64,000 bases of DNA from Pseudomonas sp. NC02 (lineage in GTDB: Bacteria; Pseudomonadota; Gammaproteobacteria; Pseudomonadales; Pseudomonadaceae), in assembly GCF_002874965.1 (NCBI RefSeq), contig NZ_CP025624.1:6634001-6698000 (forward strand). Reading direction: 5' to 3'. Position 1 is the stretch's first letter, and each line of letters begins with the position of its first letter. A program made the translations under genes and the position numbers. Positions 37,645 through 46,643 of this stretch are shown one piece after another. The notes beneath the pieces were generated by a model that was not told the origin of the DNA, searched no databases, and was given only the letters and a program-made list of their open reading frames with translations.

Positions 37645-38339
37645 GCATCAAGCTGATCACCTTCGACCTGGACGATACGCTCTGGGATAACGTGCCGGTC
37701 ATCATCAGCGCCGAGGCATCGATGCGCGAGTGGCTGGCGACCCACGCCACCAAGGTGGGCGACTTGCCCCTGGAGAAGTTTGGCAGCCTGCGCCAGCAGG
37801 TGCTGGAGCGTCATCCCGAGCTGAAATATCGCATCAGCGTGTTGCGTCACAAGGTGCTGCAATACGCCTTCGAGGAAGCCGGGTACCCGTTGCCGGAAGC
37901 GGCGCAGATGGCGGATGTGTGCTTTGAAGCGTTCATCCATGCCCGGCATCAACTCACCGTATTCCCCGAAGCGGAACCGATGCTGCAAGCACTGCGCCGC
38001 GACTATCTGCTGGGGGTGATTACCAACGGTAATGCCGATGTGCAACGTGTGGGGTTGGCGGACTACTTCCACTTTGCACTCCGGGCTGAAGACATTGGTA
38101 TTGCCAAGCCGGATGCGCGGTTGTTTCAGGAAGCCTTGCAGCGCGGTGGCGTAGCGCCGGGCGCGGCAGTGCATGTGGGTGACCATCCAGGGGATGACAT
38201 TGCCGGTGCGCAGCAGGCGGGGCTGCGGGCGGTGTGGTTCAACCCGGCAGGCAAGGCCTGGGAGGCCGAGAAATTGCCGGATGCCGAGATTCGCAGCCTG
38301 ACCGAGCTACCCGACGTGCTAGCCCGCTGGAACGCATAA
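37641..38339 (+). CDS. HAD-superfamily hydrolase (YigB-like)
   Basis: A 232-residue phosphatase of the haloacid dehalogenase family: motif [10 protein letters not shown] (Asp nucleophile at about residue 9), motif [11 protein letters not shown] and motif [18 protein letters not shown]. It resembles E. coli YigB, a flavin mononucleotide phosphatase encoded just after xerC. Its ATG overlaps the xerC stop, so it is translationally coupled. It ends the operon; the compound repeat at 38359 and a terminator follow. Confidence 0.92.
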   Translation: MSIKLITFDLDDTLWDNVPVIISAEASMREWLATHATKVGDLPLEKFGSLRQQVLERHPELKYRISVLRHKVLQYAFEEAGYPLPEAAQMADVCFEAFIHARHQLTVFPEAEPMLQALRRDYLLGVITNGNADVQRVGLADYFHFALRAEDIGIAKPDARLFQEALQRGGVAPGAAVHVGDHPGDDIAGAQQAGLRAVWFNPAGKAWEAEKLPDAEIRSLTELPDVLARWNA

Positions 38340-38358
38340 CCTGATGATGAAGGGCTTT

Positions 38359-38491
38359 TGTGGCGAGGGAGCTTGCTCCCGCTGGGCTGCGAAGCGGCCC
38401 CTGAACCAGCCACGACGGCCTTTCTGAAAGACCGCGTCGACCCAACCAGGGGCCGCTTCGCGCCCCAACGGGAGCAAGCTCCCTCGCCACA
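38359..38491. repeat. Inverted repeat of the TGTGGCGAGGGAGCTTGCTC family
   Basis: Arms of about 26 bp, TGTGGCGAGGGAGCTTGCTC onward and its complement, enclose a second inner pair (GAAGCGGCCCCTG / GGGGCCGCTTCGCG). Same family as at 14222 and different from the REPINs. It lies 20 bp after the HAD gene stop. Confidence 0.85.
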
Positions 38492-38542
38492 CACGCTCTT
38501 CATCCTTGGATGGGTGTTAGCCCTGACCATTTTGTTTCGCCC

Positions 38543-38576
38543 ATGAAAAAGCCCGCAGCGACGGCGGGCTTTTTCA
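38543..38576. terminator. Bidirectional intrinsic terminator between the HAD gene and sutA
   Basis: TGAAAAAGCCCGC and GCGGGCTTTTTCA form a long stem with a short loop and A- and T-tracts on either side. It serves sutA on the minus strand and probably the xerC operon on the plus strand. Confidence 0.9.
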
Positions 38577-38594
38577 GCAAGCAGACAGCAGGCC

Positions 38595-38921
38595 TTAGAT
38601 AGGCCGGCTGCCGTACTTGTTATCCGGCTTCTTCGGTGGATCTGCCACCACGTTAGCCTCGACTTCCTGCACTTTGCCGCCTTTGGCGAGGAATTCTTCC
38701 ATCGCCCGGGCCAGCGCATCGCGCTCTTTGTTCTTGGCTTCTACGCTCGGCAACTCGTCAACCGACACTGCAGCCTTGGCCTTGCCCTTGGCTGCCGGGA
38801 CCGGTGCATCGTCGCCACCGTCGTCGTCAGCCACGTCTTCGGCAGCCGCCTCAAGACCTTCCTCGGTTTCGTCGTCGTCGCCTACTTCGAGGTCGTCGTT
38901 TTCCAGATCATCGTCGCTCAT
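38595..38921 (-). CDS. sutA: RNA polymerase-associated transcription regulator SutA
   Basis: A 108-residue, largely disordered protein: acidic N-terminal half (SDDDLENDDLEVGDDDE...), a central helix (AKNKERDALARAMEEFLAKGG) and a C-terminal tail ending KPDNKYGSRPI, the layout described for P. aeruginosa SutA. SutA binds RNA polymerase and promotes transcription, including of ribosomal genes, during slow growth. AGGTAG precedes the start by 3 bp. The neighbourhood yjbQ-amtB-glnK is also as in P. aeruginosa (from memory). Confidence 0.9.
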   Translation of the reverse strand: MSDDDLENDDLEVGDDDETEEGLEAAAEDVADDDGGDDAPVPAAKGKAKAAVSVDELPSVEAKNKERDALARAMEEFLAKGGKVQEVEANVVADPPKKPDNKYGSRPI

Positions 38922-39024
38922 GTTCTACCTCATGACTTGCGAAAAGCAGATTAGTTATAGCCCAGCTTCGCCGCCTGTCGACGGCCGCCGGAAAAAAATC
39001 AACATCCACCGGTTAACCAGTGGC

Positions 39025-39450
39025 TTATGCCCCATCACCGTGCAAGGTGGCGAGGACTTTACGAGCACCGCCATGATCACGGTGCTCGCCCAGATAAACA
39101 CCTTGCCAGGTCCCCATCGCCAAGCGGCCGGCCCTTACCGGCAAACTCAGCTGACAGCCCAGCAGACTGGCCTTGAAGTGCGCCGGCAGATCATCCGGCC
39201 CCTCGTCGTTGTGTTCATATCCCGCCGTGCCTTGCGGTACCAGCGCATTGAAAAAACGCTCGAAGTCACGGCGAACCGCCGGGTCGGCATTCTCGTTGAC
39301 CGTCAACGAGGCCGAGGTGTGCTGCAGCCACAAATGCAACAGTCCCACCCGACAGGCCTTCAACTCAGGCAGGCCGGCGAGCAACTCGTCCGTCACCAGA
39401 TGAAAGCCCCGGGGCTTGGCCCGCAGGGTTATCAGGGTCTGTTGCCACAT
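39025..39450 (-). CDS. yjbQ: YjbQ family protein (UPF0047)
   Basis: A 141-residue protein of the UPF0047 family, often named secondary thiamine-phosphate synthase because overexpressed E. coli YjbQ complements thiE mutants weakly. The conserved metal-site motifs are seen: [26 protein letters not shown] and [11 protein letters not shown]. The true physiological reaction is unsettled. It stands alone about 100 bp upstream of sutA on the same strand. Confidence 0.9.
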   Translation of the reverse strand: MWQQTLITLRAKPRGFHLVTDELLAGLPELKACRVGLLHLWLQHTSASLTVNENADPAVRRDFERFFNALVPQGTAGYEHNDEGPDDLPAHFKASLLGCQLSLPVRAGRLAMGTWQGVYLGEHRDHGGARKVLATLHGDGA

Positions 39451-39617
39451 ACAGTTCTCCGCCTATCGGCGCGCATTCTAGCGCGCTCAGGGAAAAAACA
39501 AAGTGCCGAATACGCCTACATGCCTGTAAGACATTCGCACACTGAAAAGTGCAGTGCGGATCCCATCACAAAGTCGCAAAAAAACCCATACACCTTTAGC
39601 CACAGACAAACCCAAGG

Positions 39618-39652
39618 CAAAAAAATGCCCGGCAAGCCGGGCATCTTTTTTT
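39618..39652. terminator. Intrinsic terminator after amtB
   Basis: ATGCCCGGC and GCCGGGCAT pair around a 2-base loop with A-run and T-run outside (AAAAAAA / TTTTTTT). It is placed 8 bp beyond the amtB stop on the minus strand and can work both ways. Confidence 0.92.
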
Positions 39653-39659
39653 CGCGTAC

Positions 39660-41000
39660 TTACAAGTTGTAGCCGCGCTCGTTGTGTTGCGCCAGATCGA
39701 GGCCAACCGCCTCTTCTTCTTCGGTCACCCGCAGGCCCATCACCACGTCCAGCACCTTGAGGATGATGTACGTCACGATAGCGGTGTAGATGACGGTGAA
39801 GCCGACGCCTTTGGCCTGAACCCAGACCTGTGCGGCAATGTCGGTAGTAGCGGCGTTGAAGCCACCCATCGACGGTGCAGCGAACACGCCGGTCAGGATC
39901 GCGCCGAGGATACCGCCGATACCGTGCACGCCGAAGGCGTCCAGGGAGTCGTCGTAGCCCAGTTTGCGTTTCAGGGTAGTGGCGCAGAAGAAGCACACCA
40001 CACCGGCAGCCAGGCCGATCACCAGGGCGCCCATCGGGCCCACGGTGCCAGCGGCTGGGGTGATTGCCACCAGGCCCGCAACCACACCCGAGGCGATGCC
40101 CAGTGCGCTTGGCTTACCGTGGGTGACCCACTCGGCGAACATCCAGCCCAGGGCCGCAGCAGCGGTAGCGATCTGGGTCACCAGCATCGCCATGCCGGCA
40201 GTGCCGTTGGCGGCAGCAGCGGAGCCGGCGTTGAAGCCGAACCAGCCGACCCACAGCATGGCCGCGCCCACCAGGGTGTAACCGAGGTTGTGCGGCGCCA
40301 TTGGGGTGGTTGGGAAGCCTTTACGCTTGCCGAGTACCAGGCACGCTACCAGGCCGGCCACACCGGCGTTGATGTGCACCACGGTGCCGCCTGCGAAGTC
40401 CAGCACGCCCCAGTCGCCCAGCAACGAACCCGGACCGCCCCATACCATGTGGGCGATCGGTGCGTAGACCAGGGTGAACCAGACGCCCATGAAGATCAGC
40501 ATCGCGGAGAACTTCATCCGCTCGGCGAATGCACCGACGATCAGCGCCGGGGTGATGATCGCGAAGGTCATCTGGAAGGTCACGAACACGGCCTCAGGGA
40601 ACAACGCCGCCGGGCCGGTGATGCTGGCCGGGGTCACACCCGAGAGGAACAGTTTGGACAAGCCACCCACAAACGAGTTGAGGTTGACGACGCCTGCTTC
40701 CATACCGGTGGTGTCGAACGCCATGCTGTAGCCGTACACGAACCACAGGATGGTGATCAGGCCGGTGATGGCAAAGCACTGCATCATCACGGAAAGAATG
40801 TTTTTGGAGCGAACCATGCCGCCGTAGAACAGCGCGAGGCCTGGAATGGTCATGAACAGCACCAGCGCGGTGGACGTGAGCATCCACGCGGTGTCGCCGG
40901 AATTGAGGACTGGAGCAGGTACTGGGTCCGCCGCCATGGCCAGGGCCGGCATTACGAGGGACAACAGGGCTCCTAGCCCTGCGAATTTACGCAGAGTCAT
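39660..41000 (-). CDS. amtB: Ammonium transporter AmtB
   Basis: A 446-residue inner-membrane ammonium channel with a cleavable signal peptide (MTLRKFAGLGALLSLVMPALAMA) and 11 membrane helices. The pore histidines lie in the conserved VHINAGVAGLV and HGIGGI segments, and DTAWMLTSTALVLFMTIPGLALFYGG is the family N-terminal motif. The start ATG 41000 follows CAGGAGA; the open frame extends upstream into the gap after glnK. It is cotranscribed with glnK, whose product plugs the channel under ammonium shock. Confidence 0.97.
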   Translation of the reverse strand: MTLRKFAGLGALLSLVMPALAMAADPVPAPVLNSGDTAWMLTSTALVLFMTIPGLALFYGGMVRSKNILSVMMQCFAITGLITILWFVYGYSMAFDTTGMEAGVVNLNSFVGGLSKLFLSGVTPASITGPAALFPEAVFVTFQMTFAIITPALIVGAFAERMKFSAMLIFMGVWFTLVYAPIAHMVWGGPGSLLGDWGVLDFAGGTVVHINAGVAGLVACLVLGKRKGFPTTPMAPHNLGYTLVGAAMLWVGWFGFNAGSAAAANGTAGMAMLVTQIATAAAALGWMFAEWVTHGKPSALGIASGVVAGLVAITPAAGTVGPMGALVIGLAAGVVCFFCATTLKRKLGYDDSLDAFGVHGIGGILGAILTGVFAAPSMGGFNAATTDIAAQVWVQAKGVGFTVIYTAIVTYIILKVLDVVMGLRVTEEEEAVGLDLAQHNERGYNL

Positions 41001-41034
41001 ATTGTTTTCTCCTGGGGCGTTGGGGTTTGGCGGC

Positions 41035-41795
<761 letters not shown>

Positions 41796-42056
41796 ATGCT
41801 CGCGCCCAAAGACCTCCTCGACGCCCTGAGCGGCCACGCCTCCCGCCTGTTCAGCAGCGACACGCCGCTGCCACGCAATGAAATTGAAAGCCAGTTCAAG
41901 GCGCTGCTGCAAAGCGGTTTCAGCAAGCTGGACCTGGTAAGCCGGGAAGAGTTTGATAGCCAGATGGTGGTGCTGGCGCGCACTCGGGCGCGACTGGAAA
42001 GCCTTGAGGCCAAGGTGGCGGAGCTGGAAGCGCGATTGGCGCCTGCCGCCGAATAA
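41796..42056 (+). CDS. ubiK: Ubiquinone biosynthesis accessory factor UbiK (YqiC/BMFP)
   Basis: An 86-residue protein with an amphipathic N-terminal helix (MLAPKDLLDALSGHASRLF) and a C-terminal coiled coil (MVVLARTRARLESLEAKVAELEARL), the BMFP domain that trimerises. UbiK binds UbiJ and supports the late ubiquinone hydroxylases. It is often encoded next to glnK and yifB in Pseudomonas; here cfa and a LysR gene separate it from yifB. Confidence 0.93.
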   Translation: MLAPKDLLDALSGHASRLFSSDTPLPRNEIESQFKALLQSGFSKLDLVSREEFDSQMVVLARTRARLESLEAKVAELEARLAPAAE

Positions 42057-42064
42057 GCCGGCCC

Positions 42065-42093
42065 AACCGGGGCAGGTTTCGCCTGTCCCCGTT
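42065..42093. terminator. Hairpin between ubiK and cfa
   Basis: AACCGGGGCAGG and CCTGTCCCCGTT pair with one or two bulges around TTTCG, 8 bp after the ubiK stop. T-runs are weak on both sides; probably a terminator for one or both convergent genes. Confidence 0.55.
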
Positions 42094-42108
42094 AAACCGT
42101 TGCAACCC

Positions 42109-43263
42109 TCAGCTCACCCGCTGATACCCGCCGACAACCCCCTTCTTCGACAATACCCACTGCCACAGCTGGATATCCCGCGCGCGAAACGCCCCTGCAC
42201 ACGACAGCAGGTAATAGCGCCACATCCGGTAGAAACGCTGGCCAAAGGTGTCTGCGAAATCCGGCCACGCCAGTTCGAAGTTTTCGCACCAGGCCATCAG
42301 CGTCTTGTCGTAGTCGGCGCCAAAGTTGTGCAAATCCTCGGCAACAAATAACCCGTCCATGGCGTCGCCGATCTGCCCGATCGAGGGCAAATCACCGTTG
42401 GGAAAGATGTATTTGTCGATCCACGGATCCGGCGTGCTGTTGCGTTGGTTCTTGCCGATAGTGTGTAGCAGGAACAACCCATCGTCTTTCAGGCAGCGGT
42501 TGGCGACCTCCATATACGCCCGATGGTTCTTGCGCCCCACATGCTCGAACATGCCGACACTGGCGATATGGTCGAACTGCTCGTCGATATCCCGATAGTC
42601 CTGCAGACGAAACTCGATCGGCAGATGTGAATACTTGGCCCGCCCCCACTCCGCCTGCTCCTTGGAGATGGTCACGCCGACACACTCGACCCCATAGTGC
42701 TCGGCCGCATGGCTCATGAAACTGCCCCAGCCACAGCCGATATCCAGCACGCGCATGCCCGGCTTGAGCCCCAGTTTTTTACAGATCAGGTCCAGCTTGG
42801 CGAACTGCGCCTGCTCCAGGGTGGTGGCATCTTTCCAGTAGCCACAGGTGTAGGTCATGCGCGAGTCGAGCATGCGTGCGTAGAAGTCATTGCCGAGGTC
42901 GTAATGTGCTTCGCCGACTTGCCAGGCGCGCTTCTTGTTTTGCAGGTTCAGCCAGCGGGAGCTGAACGCGTGAAACAACAAGGTGGCCGGGTTGGCCTGG
43001 TCGATCACGCCGGAGCGCATGAGGCGGAAAAAAAACTCATCCAGCGCCTCGGCGTCCCAGCCGCCATCCATGTAGTCTTCGCCAAGGCCAAGATTGCCCT
43101 TGGCCAGGGCGAGATCAAATGTGGCACTGTGGTGCAGTTGCATATCGGCAGCCGATGGCCCGTTGACCTCGATCTGCGCCTGCGCCAGCAACTCCTTAAC
43201 GAAGCGCGCTCCCTGAGACATCTCATCAGAACCGGAAAAAGAATGACGCGTTTTGTTAAGCAC
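42109..43263 (-). CDS. cfa: Cyclopropane-fatty-acyl-phospholipid synthase
   Basis: Methylates unsaturated phospholipid acyl chains with SAM to cyclopropanes on the inner membrane. I choose a GTG start at 43263: it follows GGAGAG with a 5-base spacer and gives 384 residues, close to E. coli Cfa (382). An ATG 12 codons upstream has no Shine-Dalgarno, and an internal ATG at 43221 would shorten the N-terminus. The SAM motif VLDIGCGWGS, the Cys/bicarbonate-region CGYWKDA and HTIGKN are present. It diverges from a LysR gene, a likely regulator. Confidence 0.93.
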   Translation of the reverse strand: MLNKTRHSFSGSDEMSQGARFVKELLAQAQIEVNGPSAADMQLHHSATFDLALAKGNLGLGEDYMDGGWDAEALDEFFFRLMRSGVIDQANPATLLFHAFSSRWLNLQNKKRAWQVGEAHYDLGNDFYARMLDSRMTYTCGYWKDATTLEQAQFAKLDLICKKLGLKPGMRVLDIGCGWGSFMSHAAEHYGVECVGVTISKEQAEWGRAKYSHLPIEFRLQDYRDIDEQFDHIASVGMFEHVGRKNHRAYMEVANRCLKDDGLFLLHTIGKNQRNSTPDPWIDKYIFPNGDLPSIGQIGDAMDGLFVAEDLHNFGADYDKTLMAWCENFELAWPDFADTFGQRFYRMWRYYLLSCAGAFRARDIQLWQWVLSKKGVVGGYQRVS

Positions 43264-43454
43264 AGTTGCTCTCCAGAAATAGCGTTGCCTTTGATTCATA
43301 CACTGCGAGAAATCTGGCCATGGAAGCGTCTGGCAAGGCCCTTAAGGCGTCATGGAAGCGCTGGCTGGGAACAGATGTAACAAATCTTATCCAGCCATTT
43401 TTTAAAGATATAATGAATTAATATTATGAAAACCATGCAAAATTGGAATGCAAG

Positions 43455-44363
43455 ATGGACATCCGGGCGCTCCGTTATTTCGTAGAAGTCGTCGACCAGC
43501 AGAGCTTTACCAAAGCCGCTGTGAAGCTGCACCTGACCCAGCCAACAGTCAGCAAGATGGTGCAGCAATTGGAGTCGAGCCTTGGCCTGAGGCTGCTCGA
43601 CCGCATGGGAAAACGCTTCACCCTGACGGACGCCGGGGAAATTGTGCTCAAGCGCGCCAAGGAAATGATCGCGCTGCACGATGAAATGACGGTAGAGCTG
43701 CAAGACTTGCAGCATGTCGGGCGCGGCGCCCTGCGCATGGGGCTTTCGCCCTCTACCCACCTCGCACTGGCGCCGATTTTTGCGGAGTATCACGCCCGTT
43801 ACCCGAAGATCGAACTGAAACTGTTCGAAAGCGGCGGCAATATCACCATCCAGGATCTGCGCCAGGGCACGCTGGAGTTCGGCACCATCCTGGACTCGCC
43901 GCGCGTGGCGGACATCTGGTCCGAATTCGAATCCATGCCCCTGTTCGAATCGCCACTGTGCCTGCTCGCGCCCCATGACTCGCCCTGGCAAGGCCGCAGC
44001 TCGGTGGAGTTGAGCGAACTGCAAGCCTGCGAATTCATCTTTTACGATGACACCTTCACCCTGAACCAATTCGTACTTGATGCCTGTGCGCAAGCCGGTT
44101 TTGAGCCGCGGATCAGTGGCCGCAGCAGCCAATGGGACTTTATCGCCTCCCTGGTACGACTGGGCGTGGGCATCACCCTGCTACCCCGGGCATTCTGCGA
44201 AACCCTTGATGCGAGCCAGTTCAGCATCGCGGAAATACAGTCGCCGGCGCTGAACTGGCGACTGATGCTGGCGTGGCGGCGCCAGTGCAAATTGTCGTTT
44301 GCGGCGCAGGCGTGGTTGACGTTGGCGAAGGAGTTTCTATGTGTGCCGCCGTCGGACCGTTAG
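43455..44363 (+). CDS. LysR family transcriptional regulator, divergent from cfa
   Basis: A 302-residue LysR regulator: winged helix-turn-helix (MDIRALRYFVEVVDQQSFTK, LTQPTVSKMVQQLE, about residues 1-60) and a periplasmic-binding-like effector domain. The ATG at 43455 is chosen because it opens the standard family N-terminus; a TTG four codons upstream is unlikely. It shares a 191-bp region with cfa, so it may control cfa, but that is inference from arrangement. The closest named relatives by pattern are CynR-like; the ligand is unknown. Confidence 0.88.
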   Translation: MDIRALRYFVEVVDQQSFTKAAVKLHLTQPTVSKMVQQLESSLGLRLLDRMGKRFTLTDAGEIVLKRAKEMIALHDEMTVELQDLQHVGRGALRMGLSPSTHLALAPIFAEYHARYPKIELKLFESGGNITIQDLRQGTLEFGTILDSPRVADIWSEFESMPLFESPLCLLAPHDSPWQGRSSVELSELQACEFIFYDDTFTLNQFVLDACAQAGFEPRISGRSSQWDFIASLVRLGVGITLLPRAFCETLDASQFSIAEIQSPALNWRLMLAWRRQCKLSFAAQAWLTLAKEFLCVPPSDR

Positions 44364-44460
44364 CGCGATACGTTCTGTAAAACCTCGCCGCCGCGCGCCG
44401 CCATCACTCGACTACCCTTGAAAAACCGCAGGAAGCGGCCACTCATTTCAAGGAACCAGC

Positions 44461-45957
44461 ATGTCCCTCGCCATCGTCCACAGCCGCGCCCAGATAGGCG
44501 TCGAAGCGCCCGCCGTCACTGTCGAGGTGCACATGGCCAACGGCTTGCCGTCGCTGACGCTGGTGGGCCTGCCGGAAACCGCCGTCAAGGAAAGCAAAGA
44601 CCGCGTGCGCAGTGCGATCCTCAACTCTGCGCTGCAATACCCGTCCCGTCGCATCACCCTCAACCTCGCGCCCGCCGACCTCCCCAAGGACGGCGGGCGC
44701 TTTGATTTGGCGATTGCCCTGGGGATTCTCGCCGCCAGCGTGCAGGTACCGGCGCTGACCCTCGATAACGTGGAATGCCTGGGCGAGCTGGCGCTGTCCG
44801 GCGAGGTGCGGCCGGTGAAAGGTGTGTTGCCGGCAGCCCTGGCGGCGCGCAAGGTCGGGCGCACCTTGATCGTGCCACGGGCCAATGCCGAGGAAGCCTG
44901 CCTGGCTTCGGGGTTGAAGGTGATTGCCGTGGATCACCTGCTGCAAGTGGTGGCGCACCTGAACGGTCACGTGCCGATCGAGCCCTTCGTTTCCAGTGGC
45001 CTGATGTACTTGAACAAACCCTACCCCGACCTGAGTGAAGTGCAGGGCCAACTGGCGGCCAAGCGTGCGCTGTTGATCGCTGCGGCGGGCGCCCACAACC
45101 TGTTGCTCAGCGGGCCACCGGGCACCGGCAAGACCTTGCTCGCCAGCCGTCTGCCGGGGTTGTTGCCGCCCTTGAGTGAACAGGAAGCACTGGAGGTGGC
45201 GGCGATTCAATCGGTGGTCAGCCTGGCGCCGCTGAGCCATTGGCCACACCGGCCATTTCGCCAGCCGCATCATTCGGCATCCGGCCCGGCGCTGGTGGGC
45301 GGCGGCTCGAAACCGCAGCCGGGGGAAATAACCCTGGCCCATCACGGTGTGTTGTTTCTCGACGAGTTGCCGGAGTTTGATCGCAAGGTCCTGGAGGTGC
45401 TGCGTGAGCCGCTGGAGTCCGGGCATATCGTGATTTCCCGCGCTCGCGACCGGGTGCGTTTCCCGGCGCGCTTTCAGTTGGTGGCGGCAATGAACCCCTG
45501 CCCTTGCAGCTATGTGGGCGAGCCCAGTGGGCGCTGTCGCTGCACGCCGGAGCAGATTCAGCGCTATCGCAACAAACTCTCGGGGCCGCTGCTGGACCGG
45601 ATTGACCTGCACGTGACCGTCGCCCGGGAAAGCACCGCGCTGAACCCGGGCATACAGTCCGGTGATGACACCGCCAGCGCCTCCGTCCTCGTCGCCGATG
45701 CCCGGGACCGCCAACAACGGCGCCAGGGCTGCGCCAATGCGTTTCTCGACCTGCCGGGGCTACGCCAGCACTGCAAACTGAAAAAGGCTGATGAAGGCTG
45801 GCTGGAAAGCGCCTGCGAACGGCTGACGCTGTCGTTGCGGGCAGCCCATCGCCTGCTCAAGGTCGCCCGCACCCTGGCCGACCTGGAACAAGTGGAAGCC
45901 ATCGCCCGCCATCATCTGGCGGAGGCCTTGCAGTACCGCCCTGCTAGCGCGTCCTAG
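44461..45957 (+). CDS. yifB: YifB/ComM family Mg chelatase-like AAA+ ATPase
   Basis: A 498-residue protein with an N-terminal Lon-protease-like fold (residues about 1-170), Walker A GPPGTGKT (218-225), Walker B VLFLDELPEF and a C-terminal Mg-chelatase-like domain (NPCPCSYVGEPSGRCRC zinc-type segment included). ComM of this family is a hexameric helicase that promotes branch migration during natural transformation. The last 14 bp overlap the end of the convergent tetR-type gene. Confidence 0.95.
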   Translation: MSLAIVHSRAQIGVEAPAVTVEVHMANGLPSLTLVGLPETAVKESKDRVRSAILNSALQYPSRRITLNLAPADLPKDGGRFDLAIALGILAASVQVPALTLDNVECLGELALSGEVRPVKGVLPAALAARKVGRTLIVPRANAEEACLASGLKVIAVDHLLQVVAHLNGHVPIEPFVSSGLMYLNKPYPDLSEVQGQLAAKRALLIAAAGAHNLLLSGPPGTGKTLLASRLPGLLPPLSEQEALEVAAIQSVVSLAPLSHWPHRPFRQPHHSASGPALVGGGSKPQPGEITLAHHGVLFLDELPEFDRKVLEVLREPLESGHIVISRARDRVRFPARFQLVAAMNPCPCSYVGEPSGRCRCTPEQIQRYRNKLSGPLLDRIDLHVTVARESTALNPGIQSGDDTASASVLVADARDRQQRRQGCANAFLDLPGLRQHCKLKKADEGWLESACERLTLSLRAAHRLLKVARTLADLEQVEAIARHHLAEALQYRPASAS

Positions 45958-46528
45958 GCAACGCCAGGAGCAGCCCCGCCACTTCCATCACCTCATCCAT
46001 CACCGCTTCAGCTGACTTAACGGAGGGTTTGAGCAACAAGTCATCGGCATAGCCCATCGCTACGGCAAAGAGTTGTCGCGCAGCGCGCTTGGGCGACTCA
46101 CAGCGAAACACCTTGGATGCCACACCGTGCTCGATGATCTCGGTGAGCATGGCTTGCCATTGGGCGTTGATCACCAGGTAGGCCTGGGCCAATGGCTCGT
46201 CATGCATGGCTTCGTCCCAGGCATCCAGCCACAGCGCCCAACCGGCGTCTGCCGTGGAGGGCAGGCAGTCACGCAGGAAACCTTCGAGGGCTTCCAATGG
46301 TGGCAGATCCACCAGCGGCGCCCTCACCTCGTCCAGCTGCTCGTTGGCGAACCGCACGAACGCTTCGCGGCGCAGTTCTTTCCAGTCGCTGAAGTAGTGA
46401 TAGACGTGGCTGCGGGACAGCCCGGCATGCTCCGCCAGGTCGCGGGTGGAAACATCGGCAAACCCTTTGCTGCGAAACAGCTCCAGGGCGGCGGCGATGA
46501 TCTGGTCTTTACGGTCGATACGCGACAT
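45944..46528 (-). CDS. TetR family transcriptional regulator
   Basis: A 194-residue regulator: helix-turn-helix in residues about 8-55 (IIAAALELFRSKGFADVSTRDLAEHAGLSRSHVYHYF pattern) and a variable ligand-binding domain. Its start is about 45 bp from two identical-type palindromes and 115 bp from the divergent six-transmembrane ABC gene, so local repression of both genes is likely. The ligand is unknown. Its 3' end runs 14 bp into yifB. Confidence 0.9.
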   Translation of the reverse strand: MSRIDRKDQIIAAALELFRSKGFADVSTRDLAEHAGLSRSHVYHYFSDWKELRREAFVRFANEQLDEVRAPLVDLPPLEALEGFLRDCLPSTADAGWALWLDAWDEAMHDEPLAQAYLVINAQWQAMLTEIIEHGVASKVFRCESPKRAARQLFAVAMGYADDLLLKPSVKSAEAVMDEVMEVAGLLLALPRTR

Positions 46529-46572
46529 GAGGCTTTTCCTTCAGGCACCGGCAGATCGACGGCGCTTGCTTT

Positions 46573-46588
46573 TTGAGCGGTCGCTCAA
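46573..46588. promoter_or_regulatory. Operator palindrome 1, tetR-type/ABC intergenic region
   Basis: TTGAGCGGTCGCTCAA, 16 bp with perfect 7-bp arms around GT/CG centre. Together with the copy at 46595 it is the obvious binding site for the adjacent TetR regulator. Confidence 0.8.
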
Positions 46589-46594
46589 TGATAC

Positions 46595-46610
46595 TTGAGC
46601 AGTCGCTCAA
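46595..46610. promoter_or_regulatory. Operator palindrome 2, tetR-type/ABC intergenic region
   Basis: TTGAGCAGTCGCTCAA, differing from copy 1 by one base. The centres are 22 bp apart, two helical turns, so two dimers would bind the same face of DNA. Confidence 0.8.
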
Positions 46611-46643
46611 TAATAGCGTTTATCTCACTCTCGGTGCACCCCC

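Noticed and set aside
39684..40976. Long plus-strand frame (430 codons) opposite amtB
   Set aside because: His/Gln/Arg-rich antisense shadow; the minus strand is a complete AmtB.
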